DNA from: Cymbomonas tetramitiformis
Lineage: Eukaryota > Chlorophyta > Pyramimonadophyceae > Pyramimonadales > Pyramimonadaceae
NCBI GenBank assembly: GCA_001247695.2
Contig: LGRX02035338.1
Span: forward strand, 1 to 64,000
Length of the DNA: 64,000 bases
Direction of reading: 5' to 3'
A model generated the notes under the pieces. That model did no database searches. It saw only the letters and a program-made list of their open reading frames with translations, and was not told the DNA's origin. Below are positions 34,402-46,900 of the stretch, one piece after another; the stretch's first letter is position 1, and every line of letters begins with the position of its first letter. Both the position numbers and the translations under genes were made by a program.

Positions 34402-34640
34402 AACTCACTTTCCACCGCTATAGATGGTGTTTGTTCACAGGTTTCAACTTCGGCTGGTCGGTCACCACACTAGGTGGTGTGTTGGAATAGTCACACCGCT
34501 CACTTATGTGACTCTTCCCGTAGTAGTGTTTATGACTGTCACCCGAACCTGAACCCTAACTGTTTATGCCCGTTATATCGGGTGAACTTATCAACTTTAT
34601 TACATTCTGAGAAAACCTATCACTGAGTGAATATATCCCG
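34402..34640. other. Non-coding junction where RE-B protease and RT should be
   Basis: No frame continues here. The next coding sequence already starts at the RNase H boundary, so protease and RT are missing. I saw no TIR or LTR in this stretch; a deletion with or without filler DNA is the simplest reading. Confidence 0.5.
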
Positions 34641-34644
34641 GGTC

Positions 34645-35506
34645 CTAGGGGTATATCCAACACTCTGCTCGGGGAGGTGTTTGAAGCCCATCGACTACAG
34701 CAAGCCCATCTTCCTCTACACGGACTGGAGCAACCATGGCATTGGCGCAGTGTTGGGCCAAAAGGATGAGCAAGGCGTGGAGCACGTCTACGTGGTGATC
34801 AGCCGCTCGCTGTCGAAAACTGAGAGACAGTATGCGAGCTTTCAGGGTGCAGATGCTGGCAGTGGTGTGGGCAATCCGCACTCTGCGCCAATATCTGCAT
34901 GGGGTGCACTTCACGCTGGTCACCGACCACTCACCGCTCACGACCCTCATGGAGAAAGGGGACCTGCAGGGTCAACACCTGCGCTGGGCCATCAGTCTGC
35001 AAGAGTTTGAGTTCACGGTCCAGTATCGACCAGGGCCAAAGAATGAGAACGCGGACGTGCCTTCCAGGTACCCGCTGCCCAGCACAGCAGACGAGACTGG
35101 TGCCCGCCTGGACCGGGAAGGTGACTGTGCGCGGGAAGCGGGGTGCGCCGAGAGGCAGACGCGTTGTTTCGCAGACACCATCTGCTTAGAGGTGACCAGG
35201 GAGCCACCGCTTGGCCCAGAAGCGAGCCCAGAGGCTCAAGTGGCCAACTACTGTGAGAAGATGGTCAGGGAGCAGCTGGGGACCAGTGCGGTCCACCGAC
35301 TGTTTGATGTGCACTACCAAGAGGAGTTGGAGTGCAGAAGGGGTGTCATGTTTGATACTGACCACCCAGAGGTGGCCAGATGTTCCGGCAGATTGATGCG
35401 AGTCGCATGGGATGCCCTCAGCCAGGTACAGCCGGTCAGAGGCATGCATTTTGGAGGCTCTCCAGCGGTCTACAGCGACGAGACCATGGAGGTGGCAAGC
35501 TGAGGG
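34645..35506 (+). pseudogene. RE-B RNase H domain and tail
   Basis: KPIFLYTDWSNHGIGAVLGQ (catalytic Asp in TDWS) is followed by SRSLSKTERQYA, then, after a frame change near 34840, LAVVWAIRTLRQYLHG and VTDHSPLTTLMEKG, ending with GPKNENADVPSRYP. This is the standard RNase H and tether pattern of gypsy pol. A second frame change near 35500 leads into the methyltransferase. Both could be single-base decay; neither site has an obvious slippery heptamer. Confidence 0.75.
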
Positions 35507-36894
35507 TGCCTAAGAAGATCGACACGAGGGTGGTCGACAGGAGCTTCTTCCAGGAAGCCAGGGAAGAAGGCGTGGTTTGCTACGAGCCCTGCGGGGGTCT
35601 GTGTGCTGGGTTGGAGATGCTCTTGCGCTGCGGCGTCAAGGTCAACAAGTACCTCTACCAGGACATCTCAGCGTCCAGCCCTACGGTGGCAAGGGCGAGG
35701 TGCATGGCGCTCAGTCGCCGACATCCTGACCTGTTTCACGCAGGGGCGGTTCACCTAGAGCAGCTGCCCAGCAACATCGAGGACACTAGCCTTGTTGACC
35801 TCGTCCAAGCAGGAGCATTGAGTGGAGGGCAGTGGGTCATGGTGTGTGGATATCCATGTCAGGACCTATCACCAGCAGGCAAGCTAGCAGGTTTGGAGGG
35901 CAAGCACAGCAGGCTGTTCTACCAGGCAGTGCGAGTCCTTTCGACGCTGCAACAGCTGCAGCCTCAGCGACCGCCAGCGTACGTGCTGGAGAACGTCTCT
36001 CCACTGTCACACCGAGAGAACTCGAAGATCAGAAAGGAGGTGTTCCCTATCATCAACAGCGTGGTGGGCCAGCCGGTATCCTTTGACGCAGCGCGCGCAG
36101 GATCATATGCGCACCGCCTACGAGCATACTGGAGTAATCTGTTCCAGAACCACCAGTTCAATCTGGTGATGGAGGGGGTGGACAGGCCACCCGACAGATA
36201 CGTGAGTGACATCCTGCAACGAGGCTGGAAGCCGCGCAAGGTAGTCACTCGGGACAGGAAGCCCCACTACGCCGCTAACGTCGTGGGAGAACCCATGCGG
36301 GTGCTGCCAACCATCTTGGCGACGCAGAACTCCGGAGCCTTTCGTGCACCTCGTGCAGGTACGGTGGTAAGAAGGAAAGATGACGTTGAGGAGAAAGGGG
36401 AGACCAGAGAGGTCAACCTGGACGAGAAGGCCATTGCCATGGGGTACAGCGCAAGTGAATTGCGCATGGCTCGGGGCATGAAAGATGAGGAGTTGGCAGG
36501 GATACTCGGTCTCGCCATGGATCGCAGGGCCATGGAGCTGCTGTATGCAGTGGCGGAGGTCAGTACGACCAAGCTGCCAAAGAGTCAGGAGAGTGAGGAG
36601 GAGGAGCATGGCGCGCTAGCTGCCATCCCCATCGTGGGGTCCGCCAAGGTGACAACCGCTTCGGAGTTGGCACCGGAGCCGGCGCAAGCGCAGCTGGCAG
36701 AGTGGGTCACCAGATCCAGTGACTACACTCAGCAAGTTGCCCGACGCCTTAGTCACCAGGACTGGGAGGAGCGACTGCAACACATGTGCAGCCAAGGGCA
36801 GAAAGGCATGCAAGGTGCAAGGACTCGGCACAGCGGATGCAGTCCCACGTCGCCGACAATGGAAGCTTGCCTCCATGGAGCTCGCGGGCTGTAA
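35507..36894 (+). pseudogene. RE-B DNMT3-like C5-cytosine methyltransferase
   Basis: The motifs are in canonical order: I, EPCGGLCAGLEMLLRCG near 35584 (SAM binding), with VNKYLYQDIS after it; IV, GYPCQDLSPAG near 35850 with the catalytic Cys; then GLEGKHSRLFYQAVRVL; VI, YVLENVSPL near 35985; VIII, AHRLRAYWSNLF near 36110; and a C-terminal helix LGLAMDRRAMELLYAV like motif X. The spacing and the G-x(4)-GRLF and AHR-x-R-x-x-W-x-NL blocks resemble DNMT3 rather than DNMT1 or Dcm. All key residues are present. It sits between RNase H and integrase as part of pol. The frame overlaps the integrase frame at 36719-36894, so expression as one polyprotein would need a frameshift or a repair. Confidence 0.82.
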
Positions 36895-38597
36895 GGCGCG
36901 TCACCACCAAGCCTTCTCAAGGCCTGGAGACAAACCTGTGGAAGTGAACTCAGCGCCAGAATGGGCACCAGTGGCGAAGAAGGAAAAAGAAATGAGGTTG
37001 CCCAGGCTGCCAGACACGACAAGACTGGTCGCCATGGTGGCTAGTGTGACACATCAAGAGTCACTTCGGGAGAAGTACCCGGACATACACGAGGACAAAC
37101 TATGCCTCGCGTGGATGAAGACTGGAGAGAACTCGAAGGTCCCCAAGGAGGAGTATCACAGAGTCAGGAAGAGGGCGGCTCGTCACCGGTGGGACGAGCT
37201 CATGGGTGAGCTGTACATGGTCACCATCAGCGGCAAGGAGCTTCTGGTACCCAAGCCCTGTGACAGGATTCAGCTGGTGCGTGAGTACCACGAGAGGACT
37301 GGCCATTGGGGCATCAGGCGGACGTTGAACCTGTTGTGGCAACGCCATTACTGGGTGGGCATGAAACAAGATGCCAGAGCAGTGATCACACAATGTGAAA
37401 CCTGCCAGAGGGTGAAGACGCACTACGCGCGGGAGGAGGCGATGCTCACTCCGCTGGAGATCAAATCCTTCATGTATCGCTGGTCCCTGGACTTGGCTTG
37501 GCCCACGAAACGCGTCACTAAGGCTGGGGACCAACGCGTCTTGGTCATGACCGAACATTACACGCGTTTCATTATGTGCGTTCCGATTCCCAACAAGGAA
37601 GCCTCCACCGTCGCCAGCGCGTTTCGCAGCCACGTCCTGTCTGTGTTTGGGGCGCCAGCGGAATGCCTCGTGGATGGGGGTACTGAATTTGAGGGTGAGT
37701 TCGCTGCACTAAGCAGACAGTGTCTCGTCGACCGGAGAGTGACCTCGCCGAGTTCCCCAGAGAGCAACGGCCTGACCGAGCGTGTGGTGCGCACCATCAA
37801 GTTTTGCTTCAAGAAGATGGCCCTCGACAAGGGCCTGGACTTCGAGTGGGACGAGATGCTCTGGTCACTTGTACTCAGTTACAACGCAGCCAAGCAGCAG
37901 TCGACTGGGGTTGCGCCGTTCACGCTGCTGTTCGCCCAGGAAGCTACTGTACCACCAGATCTTCGTGCGCGACCCGAGCTGGACTTTGAAAGGCAGGACG
38001 AACAAACTCTGGCTGAGGATTTGTTGCAGCGAGCGGCTATCGTGAAGAAGCTCATGGTGCACGCAGGATGCAACTTGGAAATCGCTCAACACCGTGACAC
38101 CTTGCTGTACGAACACAGGAGGAGTGGCAGCTACGAGCCAAAGCCGCACCAGTTCAAGGCGGGTGACTTCGTGTACATAAGACAACAACCACGCTCTGGC
38201 ATGGAGGTAGCCACCAAGCCAGCCATTCTGAAGTTGGTCAAGGTGCAGAAGGATGGGGTGGTGGTCTTGGAAGACAGCACCAAGTTGCGGGAGAAGAGTA
38301 CGGTACAAAACATTGCGCCGTGCCACCTGCAGGTGAAAGACCAATATGACTGCAGCGCAGCCATCCCCAGCAAACATCTCGCGTGTGAGAGGTGCATGAG
38401 GACAGATGGAGAGGCATCGATGCTGTTGTGTGATACATGTAATCGTGGCTATCACATTTGGTGTCTGGAGCCGGCACTGGACAAAGTGCCTGAAGGAGAT
38501 TGGCAATGCCCCAAATGCTTGGGTGTGGCTATGGTGGCAGCCTCCGCCGAGGTGAGCGCGTATATCGTGGAAAGAATGGCTGCCATGGAACTGCAGC
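36719..38597 (+). pseudogene. RE-B integrase with PHD finger, interrupted by RE-A2
   Basis: The integrase zinc finger is EYHERTGHWGIRR...CETCQRVK (37283-37415). Catalytic residues follow in WSLDLAW (37488), CLVDGGTEF (37669) and SPESNGLTERVV (37756), the D, D, E triad. A GPY/F-like C-terminal region leads to a PHD finger at 38384-38520: C-x2-C-x11-C-x2-C-x4-H-x2-C, then WQCPKC. PHD fingers read histone H3 tails and are an alternative to the chromodomain. Translation runs on to MAAMELQ, where RE-A2 entered; the same frame resumes at 52438. Confidence 0.85.
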
Positions 38598-39289
38598 TGT
38601 GCCTGGGGCACTACGACAGATGCTCGGAAATATGTTTTTGATTGAACGTGCAAAGGTACACAATTCGGATTTTATAATATACTGGATCAGGGCCAGATTG
38701 AGGTACAAACGATAATTCGGTTCCGAGTTCTGAAGCCTAAACACTTCTCAAGTGCTCTACTTATTCACTCGTCACTCAGGTTGCAGGGTCAACCACTCGA
38801 GAGCCGATGTCACACTTCGGCTCAACGTTCAGTTCCCGATCCGATCTCATTTCTAATTCCGATTCATCATTCTCGATTCAGATGTTATGCCGACAGGCTG
38901 ACACGATGACTGCCCCACAGTACTGTCATACTACTGTACTGTCATACTGTCATACTGTCATAGCGTCATACTGTCATACTGTCATAACCTTAATATCTGA
39001 TATTCGATTTCATTGCCTTTTCAACCCCGATGCGAATCTGACCATTCTTCGAGGGTCTGACTGAGTTCCACGATGACACCCCCCACAGTACTGTCATACT
39101 ACTATAGTGTCATAGTGTCATACTGTCATAGTGTCATAGTGTCATACTGTCATACCCCGGACATCTGGTATTCATTCTCATCGTGATTTCAAGCCCAATT
39201 TCACTGTCATCGTGCCAATCCCAGATTACCCCCGATGACACACATACGGACGCATAGGCATATCGGCTCACGCTGTGCCTCCGGGCACA
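38598..39289 (-). repeat. 3' LTR of RE-A2 (692 bp)
   Basis: On the plus strand it begins TGTGCCTGGGGCAC and ends GCCTCCGGGCACA. It contains arrays of GTCATACTGTCAT-type units at 38920-38990 and 39085-39165. Confidence 0.95.
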
Positions 39290-39290
39290 A

Positions 39291-39303
39291 CTCTCCCCCC
39301 CTT
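39291..39303 (-). other. Polypurine tract of RE-A2
   Basis: Minus-strand purine run next to the 3' LTR, matching the tract in RE-A1. Confidence 0.85.
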
Positions 39304-39477
39304 AGGAGTGGTCTACCTCCTGGGATCACTCCGCTAAGGTACCCATCTAAGTTCCAGTTCTTAGGTTTTCTGGTTCCTTGTTGTTTCCAGTTCTTAGGTT
39401 CTCTGGTCCCTCTTCGAGCATAGTTTGCCTGCCGCTACCAGGGCACCACTTTCAAGAAGAAGGGTGCCACTTGGAAT

Positions 39478-40980
39478 CTAAAGCGGGTCTTCAGTGTCGC
39501 GGAGGCGTAAATGTCGGAAAAGTTGTCGTAGCAGGAGTGCTGGCACGGGATATACACTCGCAGATCGACCTGCTCCAGTCTGCTGCGGGTGAGGTCCAAG
39601 CTGAGCAGTCTCTGGATGAGCACCGGTTGCCCATCTGCACGCACACGGTGTTGAAGTAGTACAGCGTAGCAGGGGCGAGGGTGGTGCTGAGTTCGTCCAT
39701 ATGCAGGTGGGTTTCATGTACTGAGTACCGTACATGCAGTAGGTACACACCAGCGGTGGGGGAAGCTGGCGCATCATAGGGCGAAGCCGTAGCGCGTTAG
39801 GGAAGCGACCTCTGGGGTTTTCCATGAACCAATGTTTTGGCTCCAGGTAGTCAATGATCTGCAATGCTCGTCGTACGATTTTGTCAGCCTGGGGAAGGTC
39901 AGGGGGTCCACCAGTGGTGCGCGCTTGACTGTACTGCCTGCAGGGGGGACTTGCCCAAACAACATCGAAGAATCCAGGCGGGTATTGTCTGTAGTCCCAT
40001 TGCAGGATGTCACACACATGAGTGGGTTGCCAGATATGCCCGGAGTCGAGGGTCACTACTGAAGCGGAGGGGAAGCAATTTAGGAATTCCCTCTCTACTG
40101 AGCCAGTACCGCTGAAAAGTACGAGAATCCTGGGCGTGCGGGTTGTTTTTGCCTGTATTGCCAGCAGCTCTGTCACCAGTGCCAACGACCCATCTTCCAC
40201 ACGCTCTTGGCGTTCCCACGGCAGGGGGATATCATCTTCCATCTGTTCGAGCTGGTCCAGTTCATCGCAGGGATTAGTGATGAGGTGGGCCAGTGTCATT
40301 CCGGCTTGAGCGGAGTGACGGCCACGCTGCTCGCGTCGCCGAGTGGCTTCGTCGCGTACTTGCGCTTCCATGTGAAGTCTCGCTTGCTCGAATTCACGAA
40401 GTTGTTGAAGTGGACTTCCGCGTTCAAGTTTGTCACGCGTCCTCCATTGGTCGTGAGCTTTGGAGTAGCCAGTCCAGCGAACCTTCCACTCTTCCACCTC
40501 CTTTCCTCGAACAGACCGCACTCGACGTGCAAGAATGCGCTCAACGTGTGCTTCCTTCTGACCGTCCACTACCACCTCTTCAGGTACTGCTAGGTGATCG
40601 CGTGCGGCAAAAGCATCTTGTCCGCTGGTGTACGGTTTGAGGCGATGTTGAGCGAACACGTCGTGAATCCGCCAGTGAGGAGGGAGGCGTAGGCGGTAGG
40701 CTACTGGAGCTCCTCTGTCGGCCTCTGGCATGGTCATCTGTACATCGCTGAAGAAGCGTTCGGTCACAGGAACTGGTCCATGCCAGCGCTTGGTCAGTTT
40801 CCTACAGATGGAGCGATCCATCACCTTCTCCGTAAGGTGTTTCGCCTCTATCCAGACCAGATCTCCAACAGCATACTCCCGCTGCCCGTGCCTGCGATCA
40901 AACTGTTCGCGCTGTCGCTGTTGAGCCAGCTCTAACCGCTGTCTGGCGTCCCGCAGCTGCGACGAAAATTTCACAGCCAC
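39478..40980 (-). CDS. RE-A2 pol C-terminus: integrase tail, chromodomain, C5 methyltransferase
   Basis: This frame continues pol after the one-base deletion at 41016/41017. Early residues form the integrase C-terminal region (YAVGDLVWIEAKHLTEKV). The chromodomain is at residues about 140-200 (HVERILARR, WKVRWTGYSKAHDQW). The methyltransferase spans residues about 280-430: LFSGTGSVE (motif I, near 40130), SPPCRQYS (motif IV, catalytic Cys, near 39950), MENPRGRF (motif VI, near 39825). Its last 70 or so residues are in a different frame from RE-A1 because RE-A1 has seven extra bases there, so the true C-terminus is uncertain. Without the upstream deletion it would be fused to the 2017-residue frame. 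Confidence 0.88.
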   Translation of the reverse strand: MAVKFSSQLRDARQRLELAQQRQREQFDRRHGQREYAVGDLVWIEAKHLTEKVMDRSICRKLTKRWHGPVPVTERFFSDVQMTMPEADRGAPVAYRLRLPPHWRIHDVFAQHRLKPYTSGQDAFAARDHLAVPEEVVVDGQKEAHVERILARRVRSVRGKEVEEWKVRWTGYSKAHDQWRTRDKLERGSPLQQLREFEQARLHMEAQVRDEATRRREQRGRHSAQAGMTLAHLITNPCDELDQLEQMEDDIPLPWERQERVEDGSLALVTELLAIQAKTTRTPRILVLFSGTGSVEREFLNCFPSASVVTLDSGHIWQPTHVCDILQWDYRQYPPGFFDVVWASPPCRQYSQARTTGGPPDLPQADKIVRRALQIIDYLEPKHWFMENPRGRFPNALRLRPMMRQLPPPLVCTYCMYGTQYMKPTCIWTNSAPPSPLLRCTTSTPCACRWATGAHPETAQLGPHPQQTGAGRSASVYPVPALLLRQLFRHLRLRDTEDPL

Positions 40981-40994
40981 TTCGTGTGCGGTGC

Positions 40995-43900
40995 CTACTC
41001 CCCCAGTTCGTCGTCCGCGGTGGACTGTGCGGCCTCCAGGAAAAGGTCCAACTGCGACAGCGGCGAGAACCCGAACACCAGTTCAAATGGCGTGAAGCCA
41101 GTAGATTCACTCCTGGAGTCATTGATCGCGAATTCCACGTTAGTGGTGAACAAATCCCAGTCCTCCACATTGGCGTCTACAAAGGACCTGAGCATGTCCT
41201 CAATAACCCTGTTGCTGTGTTCCGCCTGGCCGTCAGACCGAGGGTTGTACGGCGTGGTACGAGCCACTTTCACACCCATCAGTCTCATGAGTTCCTGCCA
41301 GAAAGCATCTTGAAACCGTGGGTCACGATCAGAGACAATCTTCATAGGCGCGCCATGTAAGCGCCACACCGAGTCAAAGTAGATTCTGGCCACCACAGCT
41401 GCGGAGCTGTCGCCGAAGTTCATCGGCACAACGTGGACCATCTTCGTCAGCTTGCAGGTGAAGGCCACGAAAGCATCATTGCCTCTCTCTGATACCGGCA
41501 GGCCGGTGACGAAGTCCACCGCGACATCCTGCCATGGCCTGTTCGGGATGCTGTGAGGGTTTAGCAACCCATCCGGGTAAGTTCCCCGCGGCCTCACTGA
41601 TTGGCACACTGCGCAGGATGCAACCCAGGTGCCCACATCTTCCGCGGCACCACGCCAATAGAAGCGTCGCAGCACCCTCTCCAGAGTCTTGTCTCGCCCA
41701 GTGTGGCCTGAGGACAATGACTCATGAGCATGGCGAATCACTACTTCCCGAAGTGGAGAGTCCTCCCCCAGCACCAACTGATATCTCCCTGCTGCGGTTC
41801 TCCAAACCACTTCTCCCACTAGCCTGAAGTCCTGTAGGCATTGGTGTGGTGCTGCCTTCACTTTCTCTCTTAGTGAACGAAGTGTCCCCTCTCGGGTGTA
41901 CTCCGCCTTCAACGCGCGCAGGAACTTTGAGTCTGACTGCTGGGAGGCTGCGTCTCTGAAGTCTGCCGCCTCACCTGTCCTTATCACAGCGGGGGCTGTT
42001 CGCGGATGCCTCACGCGTGCTGGTTGTGGTTTGGCGGGAGGGGCGTGTACTATCAGAACAGGCCAGCGAAGGTCGAAGGCTCTCCCATCTGGGTTCTCGA
42101 AGAACTGGTTGGGCTCGCCCTTGTCATCGTGAGTAGGGATGACCTCCACAATCTGCATATTGGCCTTTCTGAAAAGTTTGCGCCACGCGGGGAGCTTGGA
42201 CTGGTGATCTGGTAGAACGAATACTGCTGAGGTGTTCTCTGGGTCTGCCTTCCATTCTGCGATATACTTGTTCAAGATCGCCTCCACAGTAATGCACTTG
42301 GAGTTGTATGGAGGGTTACACCAAACCCGAAGGCCCCTCCATTTCTCTGAAAGGCAGTCTGTCCAGAATCTATCCGCCTGTCTGTTGCGGCCGCCAAAGT
42401 CACAACAGGCGTCCACATCGAAGGGTCCAAATTTCTCGGCGTACTTCGAGGAGTACTCTGCTCGGACACGCCAATTCTGTGAGTCCTCTGGGGGAGCCCG
42501 CCGTTTCTGTGGGTGAAGGACCGGGGATGGAGTTGACTGTTGGGGCGCCTGCTGCGGGGTTGGTGAGCTCGTTGGCACCTTCTCAGTGAGCGCCTCCGAT
42601 GCGTCAGCTCGTGACGTAGGCGTTCGCGTCTTCGGTGACGCCAACTGTGGAGGCGCTGGGGTCGTAGAGGCCTTCCCAGCGCGTGACATACTCCTCGTTA
42701 TCCTTATCCGGGGTGGGGCTCTATCAGGGGGTTTGTGTGGAGCTTCTACCGGCTTTGCGCTATCGGCTGCAGGCCATTCAGGCATGTCGAAGTCGAGGTG
42801 ATCCTCCTTCATTCCCTTATAGAGCTTCGGGTTAACAAGAGCGATGGTCTCCCCCATGTCCATGGCCTGTTCCGCCACGGAGAGGGTCTCCACTGCTGAG
42901 AGCCAACAGTCAACAGTCTGGGCCCAGTGGGGATGAGCTGCGGGTGGTGAGCTGGAGAAGTATTCAGACTCCAGCGTTGCCAGGGGGTCTTTCGGTAGAT
43001 CTGAGGTGGGGTCGATCACCCCTGCCTCCTTCAACCCCTCACGCACGTCCTTGTCTTTGAAGTCGGGTCTTCTGGACAGGGCGTCCGGTACCAGCAGCAG
43101 CGCTCCTTTGATGTACTCCATTCTCGGGACTCCCACCTCCACCAGATCCATGTACCAGCGTGCCTGTCTGCGGCTAAGCTCCCTGCCAGGTTCCATCAGC
43201 CATTCAAGGGGGCGGTGATCACCCTGGATGCGGAAGTTGGTGAAGATGAGGTAATGCCGCCAGGTAACGGTGGTACAATGGTGTAGAGCACCTAGCTCAC
43301 GCTCGCCGGTGTGGTAATTCTGCTCGGCGGCTGAGAACTGGCGGCTCTCGTATGCTATCACGCGCAGTCCAAGACCATCTCCATTGTCTTGCATCGGTAC
43401 TCCCCCAAGAGCGATGCCGCTAGCATCCGTCTGTACCACGAAAGGTGCCGTGCCGTCTGCGGCACCCTTAATGTTGGGCAAGGCGAGCACCGGCGCTGAG
43501 GTGAGGGCCTTCTTCAGCTCCTCGAAGGCCCACTGCTGCATGGGACCCCACTCCCAGGGTACGTCCGACTTGGTCAACCGGGTGAGGGGCTGAGCGATCT
43601 CGGAGAAGCAGTGGATGAACCTGCGGTAATACCCCGCCAGGCCCAAGAACTGCCTGACGTGGGTAACCGTTTCCAGCTCGGGCCAGTCCCTCACTGCAGC
43701 CACCTTGTCGTGTTGGGGTCTGCAGCCATCCGCGGAGATACAGTGGCCAAGGAACCGCAAGGATTTCTTCAACAGTTGGCACTTGGACCTCTTGAGGAAG
43801 ACGCCCTTCTCCCTGCATGTCAGGAGCAGTTGCTTGACGTGCTCGTAGTGCTCTGCAGCGGTGTTGCTGAAGACGACCACATCATCGATGAAGATCCGGA

Positions 43901-46900
43901 CAAATGGGAGATGGCCCAAGGCCCGCTGCATCCGTCGCTGGTACTGAGACGGTGAATTCTGCAGCCCCTGCGGCATGACCAACCACTCATATGACCCCAT
44001 CTGGGTGGTGAAGGCGGTCTTCTCGACATCTCCTGGTGCCATCGGTACTTGCCAGAAGCCATCCACCGCGTCGAACGAAGAGAAGAACTTCGCACCCTGC
44101 ATCTCGTCGAACATCATCTGGATGTCTGGGAGAGGATACTTGTCCTTAACTGTCTGGCGGTTGAGGAGCCGGTAATCGATCACCAGTCGCAGCTCCTTGG
44201 GGTTCCCAGGTTTAGGGACCATCAAACAGGGAGCTGCATAAGGGCTGGAAGAGGGTCGGATGTAGCCCTTGGACATCAGAGTCTCCACGCGTTCTCGAAG
44301 TTGGCGGAGTTCCTCTGCAGACTTCTTGTAGATGCGCTGGCAGGGAGGCCCCTTCTTGCTCAGCTCAGGGTCCAGGTTAATGTTGGCTTCATCTTGGGGG
44401 TCATGTCTGAGTCCATCGATGTTCGGTAGGGCGGTCGTCATCTCCTTTTTGTACTCCTCACCCCAGAAGTCCTGAAACTTGAGGGTCCACTCAGGGCTCA
44501 CTTCTGCATCTTCAGTATCCGCAGCGGGTTCGGCGTTCTCAGAGTCGATGGCCGTGGCTGCAAAGGCAGAAGCGGTATCGTCGGGGGACTTCTCGGCCAC
44601 CATGAGCCAGGCGGGCTGTATCTCCGGGTCGTCATTGCCGCGTAGCTTCTGCGTCTCCGCGTACACCAGGTACTTCTTCAGCTGGGCAGGGGTTAGGAAC
44701 ACCTCATCCACCAATCCCGCGCAGGCCGTGCCCTTCGGAGACCTGTCCCCAGATGCTTTCCCAGGAGAACAGCCTGTGATGGTGACGCGGTCCCCAATCT
44801 TACCACTGCGGGACTTCCTGAGGAAGGAGACGGAGCCATTCCCTTCATAGCCCAGAGTGACAGGAGAGTGACTGCGCAGCCACCTTCCGCCGAGGATAAC
44901 ATCCACCTGTATGCCCAGTGGTAGGATCCGGAGGGCAAGGGCGTTCTCCGTATAGGTGCCCGTGGTGGTGTGCGTGTTAAACTTGGCGTACGCGGTGGCG
45001 CCAGTGATCTTCACAGATCCATCCGCCAAGGTGACTCGCATCTCGGAGCCGGCTCGTGTCGTGAGGCCACATCGCTTGGCGCTCTGCTCCGAGATGAAGT
45101 TGTCAGAGGCCCCCGAGTCGATCAGCACCTTGACCGTGTGCCCTCTGAGGGTTGCGTAGAATACCAGCAGTAGCGGTCCTTCTTCGTCATGTGCCGCTGC
45201 AAGGGTACCCTCGATGTCGGTCTTCCACTGAACTCCCCCATCTGTGCGTATGCTTTTGCATTTGAGGTTGGGGAGGAGGTTGTCCGAGGCCTCGCGGCAT
45301 TCTTCCAACGTTTGCCTACACGCGGCGTAGAACTCCTCATCCAGCAAATCAACATCTTCAGTCGGATGACTGACGAGGTTGTCTGCACTCGCCGTCAGCA
45401 GGGTGCCCGCTGAGGTGCATTCGCTCGAGGTGGGGCTGACATGAGTGGTGTCGCTGGTGGTAGGGCTCACATGGGTGGTGTCACTGGTAGTAGAGCTCAC
45501 ATGAGTAGTGCCACTGGTGGTGGGGCTCACATGGGTAGTGCCACTTACTGTGGGGCTCACGTGGGTAGTGCCGCTTGTTGTGGGACTCGCATGGGTAGCG
45601 ACACTATTGATGAGACTGCCATGGGTGAGGGGATCCTCGTCATGCTGAGGGCTGCCAGTAGGGGAGTTGTGGGCGAGTTGGTGGGAGCTCTGGTGGTCAG
45701 TTCTCGCCTCAGGGGTCCCAGCTGCTGCCATCTGCTGGGTGAAGCAGAGCGAATTGACCGAGGACTCCTCTTCCATCACCTCAGGGTCTTCAGCGATGGG
45801 GTGGCTGTCGAGACAGGGCGGCGCTTCATCCGCTTCGTGCGTTCTGACGGTGGTCATCTGCTGGGTGAAGCAAAGCGAACTGGGTGCGGAGGTCTCCTCC
45901 GCCTCTGAGCAGTAGGATGAACCTTCGGGGTTTCCTCCCGGAGTGGCCGGCGCGTCATCATGGTGCGAAGATGTAGTCTCTGTTGTGGGCTCGGCCAGCG
46001 AGGATGATGGAGGGGATGCTCCCAAGGGGCTGGGACCCAGCTTCCTCATCTTGTACTGGTGTACTGCGTGCAGACTGCACCAGGCGCCAGGTAGACCCAC
46101 ATCTCCCGCTGTCCCAGGTATCGTGCCCACTTCAGTGTCCAGGGTGCAGAGGGATGTCGAAGATCTCGCTGCTGCTCTTCGTGCGCCCTCCTTTTCCCAC
46201 AGCCTGCTACCTGGGGAAGAGTCTGGACTCGAAGTGGCGATTGCCTTTTGCTGCTCGGCGGGCGACAGCTCTCTCCAAGCCGCGTAGAGGTCGTGGGAGC
46301 TGGCGTTAGAGGGTTCGGGGACTTGCTGGTGACCGTCGTGTGAGAGGAGATGCCACAATGCTATGCGCTGGTGGCCCTCCTTGCGATCTTGAGGTTCGCG
46401 GGCAATGCGTATCCTCTCTGCCAGCTGGTTGGCGCGGTTCACGCGCTCCTTTGGCGATCGACTCCCAGAGTGTACGCGGCTGCGGACGCGCTCCGACATT
46501 TTATCCACCAGGTCCTTGGCAGCCTCTGGGGATTTGCGCAGAGCTCTGCGGACCTTCTGCATGGCGACTTCGAGGGGGAGGGAGTACAGATCTCTCTTCC
46601 AGTGCCACGCAGTTAGCCTTTTCCGTGGGTCTGCGAGGTTGGACTGATAGATGGGCAGCGGTAGGACAACACGCGGTCGGGGGCGAAGATCGCGAGGCTC
46701 TCCGCGGTTGTTGCCCATAGTGGGGGGTCTGTGTCGGGGGGCTCGCCGTCCCCTCCGACCCTCGATCCTTGCTTGTGTATAAGCAGGGCCGTCATCAAGA
46801 GGTAGTGACGGCTCATCGAAGGGGGTGCTTCCTGCAAGAGGGTGGCTGGACAAGTCATCCCTCGGCGGCGATGGGGCACTAGCTGAGCGGTAGGTGCGTC

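Noticed and set aside
34402..34640. Deleted RT replaced by a recognisable insertion
   Set aside because: No inverted ends, LTR or target duplication could be found, so only loss of RT is claimed.
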